From Rhodococcoides fascians NBRC 12155 = LMG 3623 (GTDB taxonomy: Bacteria > Actinomycetota > Actinomycetes > Mycobacteriales > Mycobacteriaceae), in contig NZ_BCWW01000002.1 in the NCBI RefSeq assembly GCF_001894785.1, positions 1 through 64,000 of the forward strand: 64,000 bases of DNA, given 5' to 3'. Made by a program: the position numbers and the translations under genes. Below the pieces are notes generated by a model that saw nothing but the letters and a program-made list of their open reading frames with translations, ran no database searches and was not told the origin of the DNA. Positions 54,345-62,104 of the stretch are shown here, in pieces; position 1 is the first letter of the stretch; every line of letters begins with the position of its first letter.

Positions 54345-55544
54345 ATGACAACGTACATCGACAAGCCCTCGAGCGGACTCACCGCGCCCGATGCGGCGAT
54401 TCGGGCCCTCGCATCCGGTGACGCGTCCGTCGACAGCATCTCCGAGGTGACGCTGTCCTCGATCGTGCTGCCGCTGCGCAATCCGATCAGCGACGCCAAG
54501 GTTCTCACCGGTCGACAGAAGGCGATGACCGAGGTGGTGTTTCTGTTCGTCGAGATCCGTACCGAACAGGGCCATGAGGGAATCGGTTTCAGCTATTCGA
54601 AGCGGGCGGGTGGGCCTGCCCAGTTCGCGCACGCCCAGGAGATCGCGCCGGTGCTCATCGGTGAGGACCCGAACGATATCGGCAAGGTCTGGACCAAGTT
54701 GGTGTGGGCCGGAGCGTCGGTCGGCCGCAGTGGCGTTGCGACACAGGCCATCGCTGCGATCGATATTGCCCTGTGGGATCTCAAAGCCAAGCGCGCCGGG
54801 TTACCGCTGGCGAAGCTGATCGGCGCGTCCCGCGATTCGGTGCAGACGTACAACACCTCCGGTGGATTTCTGCATACTCCGATCGAGGAGGTCATGGACA
54901 ACGCGGCCGGGTCGCTCGCGAACGGAATCGGCGGTATCAAACTGAAGGTGGGCCAACCTGATTGGCGCACCGACATCTCCCGCGTCACCGCGGTACGCGA
55001 GTTTCTCGGTGACGACGTCCCGCTGATGGTCGACGCGAATCAACAGTGGGATCGTCCGACGGCGAACCGCATGTGCCGCATCCTCGAGCAGTTCGACCTC
55101 GTCTGGATCGAAGAACCGCTCGATGCCTACGACGCCGAGGGGCATGCGATGCTGGCCAGGAATTTCGACACCTCCATTGCGACGGGGGAGATGCTGGCCA
55201 GCGTCGGCGAGCATGTCCGTCTCCTCGAGGCCGGCGCGGTCGACATCCTGCAGCCCGACGCACCCCGCATCGGCGGCATCACCCAGTTCCTGAAATTGGC
55301 CGGGCTGGCCGAACACCACAACGTGCAGCTCGCCCCGCACTTTGCGATGGAGATTCATCTGCACCTCGCAGCGGTGTACCCACTGCAGACCTGGGTGGAG
55401 CACTTCGACTGGTTGGACCCATTGTTCGACGAGCACCTCGAGACGCGGGACGGCCGGATGCACCTGTCCGCTCGCCCGGGGCTGGGATTCACATTGAGCG
55501 AGCAGGGCCGGGCCTGGACGGTGGCGAAGGCAGTGGTGCGCTGA
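54345..55544 (+). CDS. L-talarate/galactarate dehydratase-type enolase-superfamily enzyme
   Basis: Enzyme of 399 residues. Relative to the Salmonella talarate/galactarate dehydratase, a constant offset of four places K199, K201, D230, E256, E282 and H332 at the catalytic and metal positions. The active-site loop reads GFSYSKRAGG, as in that subgroup. It should give 5-dehydro-4-deoxyglucarate or its isomer from galactarate, feeding kdgD. AGGAG lies before the ATG. It has its own promoter 72 bp after the dehydrogenase gene. Confidence 0.88.
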   Translation: MTTYIDKPSSGLTAPDAAIRALASGDASVDSISEVTLSSIVLPLRNPISDAKVLTGRQKAMTEVVFLFVEIRTEQGHEGIGFSYSKRAGGPAQFAHAQEIAPVLIGEDPNDIGKVWTKLVWAGASVGRSGVATQAIAAIDIALWDLKAKRAGLPLAKLIGASRDSVQTYNTSGGFLHTPIEEVMDNAAGSLANGIGGIKLKVGQPDWRTDISRVTAVREFLGDDVPLMVDANQQWDRPTANRMCRILEQFDLVWIEEPLDAYDAEGHAMLARNFDTSIATGEMLASVGEHVRLLEAGAVDILQPDAPRIGGITQFLKLAGLAEHHNVQLAPHFAMEIHLHLAAVYPLQTWVEHFDWLDPLFDEHLETRDGRMHLSARPGLGFTLSEQGRAWTVAKAVVR

Positions 55545-55569
55545 CGTGGAGCCCAGACGTGGAGCGCTG

Positions 55570-55626
55570 ACGTGCGCGGAAACTCGACCCCTGCTACGAA
55601 GTTCCGCGCACGTGCCGCGAAGCGGC
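55570..55626. repeat. Intergenic palindromic repeat (copy E) with second hairpin
   Basis: ACGTGCGCGGAA (55570-55581) pairs perfectly with 55602-55613; the loop contains CGACCCCTGCTACGA as in copies A and D. GCCGC-GAA-GCGGC (55614-55626) follows directly, ending two bases before the IclR stop codon. It separates two convergent genes. Confidence 0.85.
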
Positions 55627-55627
55627 T

Positions 55628-56425
55628 TTACCGCACTCCCTCGGCTCGCAGTTCTCGGGCCCAGGCCGCAGCATGGTCGGTGAGGACGCCCGCGATGCGT
55701 TCGAGTTCGCCCGGGTACGACGCGACTTCGGCAGGCATGGAGACGCTGAGTGCGTCGGTGGCCGGAATTCGGTACGGCACCACGGTCGCGATGCAGACGA
55801 CGCCGGGGGTGCCCTGCTCCTGCTCCAGTGACCAGCCGCGGCGGCGAACCTGCGCGAGTTCGGCGATCAGGGCATCACGGTCGACGATGGTGTTCTCGGT
55901 GTACCGCTCGAGTTTCTTCGGCAGCAGCTGTGTCACCTCGTCGGTCGTGAGTTCGGCGAGCAGTGCTTGGCCGAGGGCGGTGACGTGGCACGGCAGCTTG
56001 CGTCCGACACGGTGCATGCGCCGCACCTCGAGCTTGGAACCGCGGCTGGCGAGGTAGATGACGCAATCCTCGTCGCGCCGGGCGAAGTGGACGGTGTGCC
56101 GGACGTCCGAGCGCAACGTCTCCAGTACCGCTGCGGCCCGACCGACGACGGAATCCTTGTCCAGGTAGGACGTGCCCGTGAGTAGCGCGTGAGTCCCGAT
56201 GCCATATCGCGAACCGGATTCGTCGGCCTCGATCCAGCGGAGGTCTTTCAGCGTCCTGAGCAGTGCATGCAGACTCGACCGCGGATACCCGCAGGCCTCC
56301 TGGAGCTCGCCGAGACTCATGCGGGCGGGAGACGCGGCCAGGGTCTCGAGGATGTGGATCGTGCGTTCGGCGGACTTCACCGGCTGGCTCTCCGGCGCAG
56401 CTGTTGCCGTGACATCGTTCACCAT
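55628..56425 (-). CDS. IclR-family transcriptional regulator
   Basis: Regulator of 265 residues: N-terminal winged helix at about 18-75 (RTIHILETLA, then YPRSSLHALLRTL) and an effector domain with VGRKLPCHVTALGQALLAEL, typical of IclR. It is the last gene downstream of a sugar importer and an enolase-superfamily gene on the same strand, 63 bp after the latter. Likely targets carry GTTC-N8-GAAC dyads (60952, 62044, 62063). Start is uncertain: ATGs at 56443 and 56470 are also in frame. Confidence 0.87.
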   Translation of the reverse strand: MVNDVTATAAPESQPVKSAERTIHILETLAASPARMSLGELQEACGYPRSSLHALLRTLKDLRWIEADESGSRYGIGTHALLTGTSYLDKDSVVGRAAAVLETLRSDVRHTVHFARRDEDCVIYLASRGSKLEVRRMHRVGRKLPCHVTALGQALLAELTTDEVTQLLPKKLERYTENTIVDRDALIAELAQVRRRGWSLEQEQGTPGVVCIATVVPYRIPATDALSVSMPAEVASYPGELERIAGVLTDHAAAWARELRAEGVR

Positions 56426-56488
56426 GGAGACAGTGTCCCCCATGATGAACGACGGCTCATACGCGGACACGAATTTTGTGGACGGACA

Positions 56489-57649
56489 TCAGTACTCGGC
56501 GACCAGATTGTTCGAGATGTACTCGAGGTCGATGTCCTCGCCCAGGCCCGGGCGGGTGGGCATCTGGACCATCCCGTTCGCGTCGATCGGATCGACGATG
56601 GACTTCAGATGCGGCGGCACCCAGTCGTAGTCCACCAGCGGATGCAGCAGGCCGCGCTCGTACCACTGGATGTTCGGAGCACCGCCGACGAGCGCGAGGT
56701 TGGGTGCGCCGTTGCCGTGGATCTCGCAGTCGAGTCCGAAGCCGTCGGCCATGTGCACCGTCTTGAGTGCAGGCGTGATGCCGCCGCCGTTCATCGCACC
56801 GACGCGCAGGATGTCGCAGGCATCGCTCGCAATCCAGTCCGCTCGCGAACGATGCCGACCTGGTGTGGTTTCGGGACCGATGACGGGTGTGGCGATCTGA
56901 TCCGCCAGCCACTTGTAGGAGCGCATCGAGAATTCGTCCATGGGCTCCTCGAACCAATCGAACTTCAGCGCATCGAGTTCGCGGCCGAGCTTGAGAGCGT
57001 CGGTGCGGGAGTACCAGTGATAGCCGTCGAGCATCAACGAAAACCCGGGCCCGACGGCATCTCGTACCGCGGCGCAGGCCTCGATGTCCCGAGTCAGGTT
57101 CGGAGCCCCCTCCAGGGGTGGCATCCAGGTGTGCAGTTTGATTCCCTGATAGCCCTGATTCTTCAGTGCAACAGCAAAATCCGCGTACTCCTGGGGACTC
57201 GAAAGGCCGCCCTCGATGGTGTCTCCGCACATGGTGCTCGCGTAGGCCTTGACTTCACTTCGGGCTCCGCCCAGCAGCTTCCACACCGGGGTGTCGAATC
57301 GGTTGCCGGCCAGATCCCACAGGGCCTGATCGAGGTAGCTGCAGGTGTGTTCGGGAAGCTCGACGGCCCTGGTGCGTTGTCGAATCGCGAACTTGCGATC
57401 CATCTCCTCGCGATGCAGCGGGTCGGTACCGATCAGCACCGGCCGAAAGTGCTGCTCCACTTGATCTTCACGCAGATAGTTGGTCTTGCCCAGCACGTGC
57501 CCGCTGACTCCGTCGGAATCGGTGATGCGCAGCAAAGCCTGGGTTGTGGGTATCGACGGTCCGGGGTGTCGATGTCCGTAGGAGTCGACGGCGGTACGGG
57601 CCTCGGTCTTGAAGACCTGGACGGCAATCTCGGTGATGACGCTGGACAT
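56489..57649 (-). CDS. Enolase-superfamily acid-sugar dehydratase, specificity unknown
   Basis: Enzyme of 386 residues of the mandelate-racemase/muconate-lactonizing group. Metal ligands are Asp208, Glu234 and Glu260. The usual K-x-K is K171-x-H173 (IKLHTW), and a His311 (EIHGNG) is opposite. K-x-H marks a separate mechanism class, so it is not a plain glucarate, galactarate or talarate dehydratase. It begins 13 bp after the binding-protein gene of a sugar importer and should act on the imported acid sugar. Confidence 0.8.
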   Translation of the reverse strand: MSSVITEIAVQVFKTEARTAVDSYGHRHPGPSIPTTQALLRITDSDGVSGHVLGKTNYLREDQVEQHFRPVLIGTDPLHREEMDRKFAIRQRTRAVELPEHTCSYLDQALWDLAGNRFDTPVWKLLGGARSEVKAYASTMCGDTIEGGLSSPQEYADFAVALKNQGYQGIKLHTWMPPLEGAPNLTRDIEACAAVRDAVGPGFSLMLDGYHWYSRTDALKLGRELDALKFDWFEEPMDEFSMRSYKWLADQIATPVIGPETTPGRHRSRADWIASDACDILRVGAMNGGGITPALKTVHMADGFGLDCEIHGNGAPNLALVGGAPNIQWYERGLLHPLVDYDWVPPHLKSIVDPIDANGMVQMPTRPGLGEDIDLEYISNNLVAEY

Positions 57650-57662
57650 AGTAGTGGAACCC

Positions 57663-58985
57663 CTATTTACCCTGTCGGGCATCGTATTTGGCCTTGGAAC
57701 GGTTGAGCTTCTCGGCGAAGTCGTCGGCGAAATCCTGGGCGCTGAGCTGTCCGATGAGCACCTTCTGCCACTGCCCGAGCATCTGAACCTGCACGATCTT
57801 TCCGAAATCGGGTAGATAGTCCGGCGGGGTGACCAGCACGGTCTTCGGATCGTCGAGGGCGGACTGGGCCGCCTGGACCGATGGCATCGTCTGGAAGGAC
57901 GGTGCGGATCTGGCGGTGGCATTGACCGGGATTTGGCCGACGTTCTCGTTCCAATAGGCCTGCGAATCCGGCGAGGTCATGAACTCGAGGAACTTCCAGG
58001 CCGCTGCCTGGTGCTGGCTACTCTTGAACACTGTGTAGGAGGGGAACGGATCGGTCATCACCGTGCGGACGCCGTTGTCCGCGAGTGGAAGCGCAACGGC
58101 ACCGACTTTGTCGCCGAGTGCCTTGCGGTGGTTGCTCAGTGATCCGAGGTTGTGCTGCATCATCGCAACCGAACCACCGCCGAAGCTGGCGACCATCTGT
58201 GGAAAACCGTTGTTGACGTCGGCGGTAGGTGTGTCGACGTCGTAGAGGGCCGCAAAACGTTCGATGGCGTCCACCATCTCGGGCCGGTTGACGGTGGATT
58301 CGCTACCGTCGAAGAAGTTGTCGATGCCGGTGGTGGCGAACATGTGCTGCAACAACGGGTAGATCGAGCCGGCACCGCCTCGGATGGTGAACCCGTAACG
58401 ACCCGCGGACTTGTCGGTCAGTTCGTCTGCGGCTTCGTAGAATTCGTCCCAGGTATCCGGTGGCTCGATGCCGGCCTCCGCGAACCAGTCGGCTCGGTAC
58501 CACAGCGTGGCGTTGTTACTGGTGAACGGCAGACCGTACAGGTTCTCGCCGCCTCCGGACTCCATCGCCGACTCGATGATCTTCGGGTCGTACTGGTCCT
58601 TCTGCGGAAAGGCTGCCATGAAGTCGTCGAGCGGAATCACGGCACTCTGGGCAACGAGCGGTGCGAGGTACGCGGTGGATACGATGCCCAGATCGGGAGC
58701 CGACCCACCGGCGAGGGCTGTCTGATACTTCTGCTGGGCACTGTCGGACGGTAGACCGACGTATTCGATGTCGATGCCTGGGTTGATGTTCTCGAAGCGT
58801 CGAATCAGTTCCTCGTACAACGGGGTTCGATCAGGCCCGGCGTTGTTGTCCCAGAACGTGAGGGTTCCGCTGTTCGGATCGCCGAGGGCACCGTCGGGCA
58901 GGGAGGTCTCGGAACTGCAGGATGCCAGCACGAGCGTGGCCACCGCACCGACGAGGGTGGTGCGCAGCAGGGTGCGTCGATTCAT
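57663..58985 (-). CDS. Sugar ABC importer substrate-binding lipoprotein (CUT1)
   Basis: Lipoprotein of 440 residues. The signal segment RRTLLRTTLVGAVATLVLASC gives Cys23 as the lipidated residue, shown here without the first two residues. TLTFWDNNAG and YGLPFTSNNATLWYRADW are family blocks of extracellular solute-binding protein family 1. The ligand is probably an oligo- or mono-uronide, judging from the catabolic genes around it. GGAAAGAGA precedes the ATG at 58985; an upstream ATG at 59009 is less likely. Confidence 0.9.
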   Translation of the reverse strand: MNRRTLLRTTLVGAVATLVLASCSSETSLPDGALGDPNSGTLTFWDNNAGPDRTPLYEELIRRFENINPGIDIEYVGLPSDSAQQKYQTALAGGSAPDLGIVSTAYLAPLVAQSAVIPLDDFMAAFPQKDQYDPKIIESAMESGGGENLYGLPFTSNNATLWYRADWFAEAGIEPPDTWDEFYEAADELTDKSAGRYGFTIRGGAGSIYPLLQHMFATTGIDNFFDGSESTVNRPEMVDAIERFAALYDVDTPTADVNNGFPQMVASFGGGSVAMMQHNLGSLSNHRKALGDKVGAVALPLADNGVRTVMTDPFPSYTVFKSSQHQAAAWKFLEFMTSPDSQAYWNENVGQIPVNATARSAPSFQTMPSVQAAQSALDDPKTVLVTPPDYLPDFGKIVQVQMLGQWQKVLIGQLSAQDFADDFAEKLNRSKAKYDARQGK

Positions 58986-59011
58986 GTCGATTCTCTTTCC
59001 GTACGTCATGA

Positions 59012-59893
59012 TCAGCCCTTCACCGCACCGGCGCTGAGGCCTTGGACGAGGTACTTCTGGATGACGGCGAAGACCGCGACCACGGGCACTGCGGCGATCA
59101 GACCGCCGGCCGCGAGGACGCCGAAGTCGACGTTGTAGGAGCCGATCGTGTAGCTCAAACCGACTGGGAGAGTGAACTTGTCCTGGCTACTGATGAACAT
59201 CAGACCGAACAGGAAGTTGTTCCAGCTGCCGATGAATGCGAAGGAACCGACGGCGATCAACCCGGGCCGCAGAAGCGGGAGCATGATGATTCGGAAGGCT
59301 TTCAGACGCGAGCAGCCATCGACCATCGCGGCCTCTTCGAGTTCGACGGGGATCTGAGAGATGAAGCCTGCCATCAGCATTGCTGCAAGTGGTAGTTGGA
59401 AGACGGTATCGGCGACGATGAGACCGAAGAGGTTGTTCACCAGGCCCATTTCGCGGAAAACCTGGAACAGCGGAATGAGCAGCATCGCGCCGGGGACGAA
59501 CTGGCTGCACAGCAGAGCCATCACGAGGGGAATCTTGGCGCGGAATTTGAAGCGTGCCAACGCATAGCCGGTCGCCAGCGCGACGAAGGTGGTGAGCACG
59601 AGAGACAGGCCGGCCACGATGAGGCTGTTCTTGAAGAAGAAGCTGAAGCCGAGGGTGTTCCAGACGGTGTCGAAATGGTCGAGCGTGATAGGCCAGGGGA
59701 GCATCGAATTGGACCCGGCAGGCCGGAACGCGAAGACGATCATCCAGTAGAACGGGACGAGGGTGAAGAGCAGGTAGACGGCCAACGGAAGGCCGACGCT
59801 GAACACGCGGGGCTTTGCGCGATGCACGCGCACCTTCTCGGAGTGGTCCTGCGGCGGAGTGGTCACGACGGGACGGTCTGCGGTAGTGGTCAT
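59012..59893 (-). CDS. Sugar ABC importer permease, MalG type (CUT1)
   Basis: Permease of 293 residues with six spans; docking loop at EEAAMVDGCSRLKAFRIIMLP and C-terminus QGLSAGAVKG, both typical. It lies 26 bp before the binding-protein gene and 5 bp after the other permease. No ATPase gene is in this operon. Confidence 0.92.
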   Translation of the reverse strand: MTTTADRPVVTTPPQDHSEKVRVHRAKPRVFSVGLPLAVYLLFTLVPFYWMIVFAFRPAGSNSMLPWPITLDHFDTVWNTLGFSFFFKNSLIVAGLSLVLTTFVALATGYALARFKFRAKIPLVMALLCSQFVPGAMLLIPLFQVFREMGLVNNLFGLIVADTVFQLPLAAMLMAGFISQIPVELEEAAMVDGCSRLKAFRIIMLPLLRPGLIAVGSFAFIGSWNNFLFGLMFISSQDKFTLPVGLSYTIGSYNVDFGVLAAGGLIAAVPVVAVFAVIQKYLVQGLSAGAVKG

Positions 59894-59898
59894 GTGCG

Positions 59899-60849
59899 TC
59901 AGGCCTTATCGCTGTTGAATTTGCTGAGGCGCAAGTAGAGGATCGAGCAGAAGAGCAGGATCACGAAGGCCACGGTGGTCAGAGCCGATCCGTACCCGAA
60001 GTCCTGCGCGGTGGTTGCGAGCTGAGAGACGTAGAGCGGCAACGTGGTTGTCACGTCGGCCGGTCCGCCCGCAGTGAGGGTGTAGAGAAGATCGACGTTG
60101 TTGAACTCCCAGACCCCGCGCAGCAGGGTGGACAGAATAATCACGGCTTTGAGGTGTGGCAGCGTCACGAACCGGAAGCGTTGCCAGCGGTTCGCGCCGT
60201 CCACGTTCGCGGCCTCGTACAGATCCTTGGGCGCACTCTGCAGTTCGGCCAGGATGAGAATGGCGAAGAACGGAACTCCGCGCCAGAGCTCGGCAACGCT
60301 GGTGGCCCAGAACGCGGTGTCCGGATCGGCGATCGGCGCGGCGGTACCGTCGCCGATGCCCATGTTGCCCAGCAGTTTGAACAATCCCGTCGACGGGTTG
60401 TAGATGAGCAGCCAGATGCCGGTGGTGAGCACCCCGGAGACGGCCCAGGGAGAGAACACCAGGGCACGGGCCAGGCCGCGTCCGCGGAACACCTCGTTGA
60501 CCAGCAGGGCCAGTCCGAGGCCGAGGATCAGCTGGAACACGACCTGCACGCCCACCCACTTGGCGGTGACGACGAGGCTGTTCCAGAACAGGTCGTCGGC
60601 GAACATCAGCTTGAAGTTCTCCAGGCCCGCAAAGCCGTTGTCCCACGGCGTCGTCGGGTTGTAGAACTGCAGGCTGTAGTAGAAGACGCTGCCGACCGGG
60701 TAGAAGATGAACACTGCCAGCAGGATGACGACGGGCGCGATCAGGATGTACGGGGCCGAGATGCGGCGCTTGCGTTTCGGTCGAACGGGAGGGATGGCCG
60801 CGCTGGACGCGCGGGTACCTCCCGACCGGGGTGGTGTGGTGGTGACCAT
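59899..60849 (-). CDS. Sugar ABC importer permease, MalF type (CUT1)
   Basis: Permease of 316 residues with six spans. It has a 30-residue polar N-terminus, then ISAPYILIAPVVILLAVFIF. The docking loop is YEAANVDGANRWQRFRFVTLP. It is first in the operon permease, permease, binding protein, enolase-type enzyme, IclR. The upstream region holds a GTTC-N8-GAAC dyad. Confidence 0.92.
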   Translation of the reverse strand: MVTTTPPRSGGTRASSAAIPPVRPKRKRRISAPYILIAPVVILLAVFIFYPVGSVFYYSLQFYNPTTPWDNGFAGLENFKLMFADDLFWNSLVVTAKWVGVQVVFQLILGLGLALLVNEVFRGRGLARALVFSPWAVSGVLTTGIWLLIYNPSTGLFKLLGNMGIGDGTAAPIADPDTAFWATSVAELWRGVPFFAILILAELQSAPKDLYEAANVDGANRWQRFRFVTLPHLKAVIILSTLLRGVWEFNNVDLLYTLTAGGPADVTTTLPLYVSQLATTAQDFGYGSALTTVAFVILLFCSILYLRLSKFNSDKA

Positions 60850-60951
60850 GGGGACGCTCCGAAGCGTTCGGGGCCGGATGGAAAGCCGGCGAGCGGGTCT
60901 GGCGGGATGTCTTCCGACCCTGAGTGAGCCGGGTCGTGCAAGTTTTGTCTG

Positions 60952-60985
60952 TTCACATATCTGAACGAGCGTCTTCTATGTGAAT
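60952..60985. promoter_or_regulatory. Candidate IclR operator upstream of the sugar importer
   Basis: GTTCACATATCTGAAC (60952-60967) has GTTC/GAAC ends eight bases apart. A second pairing, TTCACATA (60953-60960) with TATGTGAA (60978-60985), overlaps it. The site is about 100 bases upstream of the importer start. Matching sites occur at 62044 and 62063. Confidence 0.55.
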
Positions 60986-61034
60986 TTCTGGACCAACTAT
61001 GACGGCAGTCACAAGCGCTGTCAAGCATTCCCGG

Positions 61035-62051
61035 TCACACGTGCAGGCTCAACCAGCCGGCCGCCGCGTCCTGCATGGTCGTGGTGAATCGATGCGGTTC
61101 CGAAAACCATTGTGTGAACAGTGTTTCCGATTCTCCGTAGTCGCGGCGCAATGATGCCTCGGCGTCGCGCATGCCGGGGATGCCGAAATGGGAGTCCAGC
61201 TCAGCGAATTGGACCAACAATGGGGTCGGGGCTGCTGCCCCGGCGATCTCCGGCCAGTCGCACACCGCAGGCAGGCCCGGGGTGATCATCAACCAGGTGG
61301 TGTCGTCCGCGTGACCGTTCGCGATATCGGCGAACGTGCTCATCGATGCCGTAATCACTCCTGCCCGCAGGCGATCGCTGCACGCCAGTAGATGTGCGAC
61401 GCGCACTCCGCCACCGGAGAAGCCGGCAGTGGCGATGCGGTGTGCGTCCACCTCGGGGCACTCCGTCATTACCTGCAGCGCGATCAGGTCCTCGCTCAGC
61501 ACCTGCCCGGCCAATGAACTGCCCCGTAGCGCTGCCATTTTTGCGAGTCCGTGCTCGTGCTCGCGTGCGGCGGCCTCGTATCTCGGCAGCCCTTCCAGTT
61601 GGGCACCGGCACGTCGAGCCCGCTCGGGGAGGTCCTCCCACGGCACCCGGCGACTGCCCCACGGGAACACGTCGTGGACCAGGACTGCGAAACCCGCTGC
61701 AACCAGACGGGCGGCGGGCGCGCTGCCGCCGTATCCGCGCCTGCGCAACTCCTCGAGGTCGGGTGCCATGCCGTCAGGGCCCTCTGCCACCTTCTCCTTG
61801 CCGTAGAACTTCATCCCGTCGTGACCGTGCATGAGCAGGATCGCGGGCAGTGGAGTCTTTGCGTCCGGGGGCGTCAGCAGCCATGCGGACGTGTCATCCC
61901 AGTTCAGCTCCACGCCGGAGATGCCATCGCGTGTCCAGGTCCGACCGCGGGTCACGTGCGGACGCGAAGGATCGTCGAATGCCCCCAGGGCTCGCCGGAT
62001 CTCTGCTCGTCGCGTGAATCGTGGACAGTTGGGCTCGAATTGTGTTCCCAT
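61035..62051 (-). CDS. Alpha/beta hydrolase, dienelactone-hydrolase-like
   Basis: Cytoplasmic-looking hydrolase of 338 residues. The nucleophile is Ser212 in GFSGGG; Asp286 (AELDSHF) and His320 (SEPHRF) complete a likely triad; MHGHDG at 74-79 supplies the oxyanion region. Possible roles next to uronate genes are an esterase removing acyl or methyl groups or a sugar-acid lactonase; the sequence does not decide. The start codon overlaps the dyad at 62044, suggesting tight control. Confidence 0.78.
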   Translation of the reverse strand: MGTQFEPNCPRFTRRAEIRRALGAFDDPSRPHVTRGRTWTRDGISGVELNWDDTSAWLLTPPDAKTPLPAILLMHGHDGMKFYGKEKVAEGPDGMAPDLEELRRRGYGGSAPAARLVAAGFAVLVHDVFPWGSRRVPWEDLPERARRAGAQLEGLPRYEAAAREHEHGLAKMAALRGSSLAGQVLSEDLIALQVMTECPEVDAHRIATAGFSGGGVRVAHLLACSDRLRAGVITASMSTFADIANGHADDTTWLMITPGLPAVCDWPEIAGAAAPTPLLVQFAELDSHFGIPGMRDAEASLRRDYGESETLFTQWFSEPHRFTTTMQDAAAGWLSLHV

Positions 62052-62078
62052 GTGTGAACTCAGTTCTCTCTATCGAAC
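62044..62078. promoter_or_regulatory. Tandem GTTC-N8-GAAC dyads in a divergent promoter
   Basis: GTTCCCATGTGTGAAC (62044-62059) and GTTCTCTCTATCGAAC (62063-62078) are 19 bases apart, nearly two helical turns, between the hydrolase and the 62105 gene. They share their ends with the site at 60952. Binding by the IclR protein encoded at 55628 is inferred. Confidence 0.55.
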
Positions 62079-62104
62079 AAATCAGCCATCGAAGGATGAT
62101 CTTC

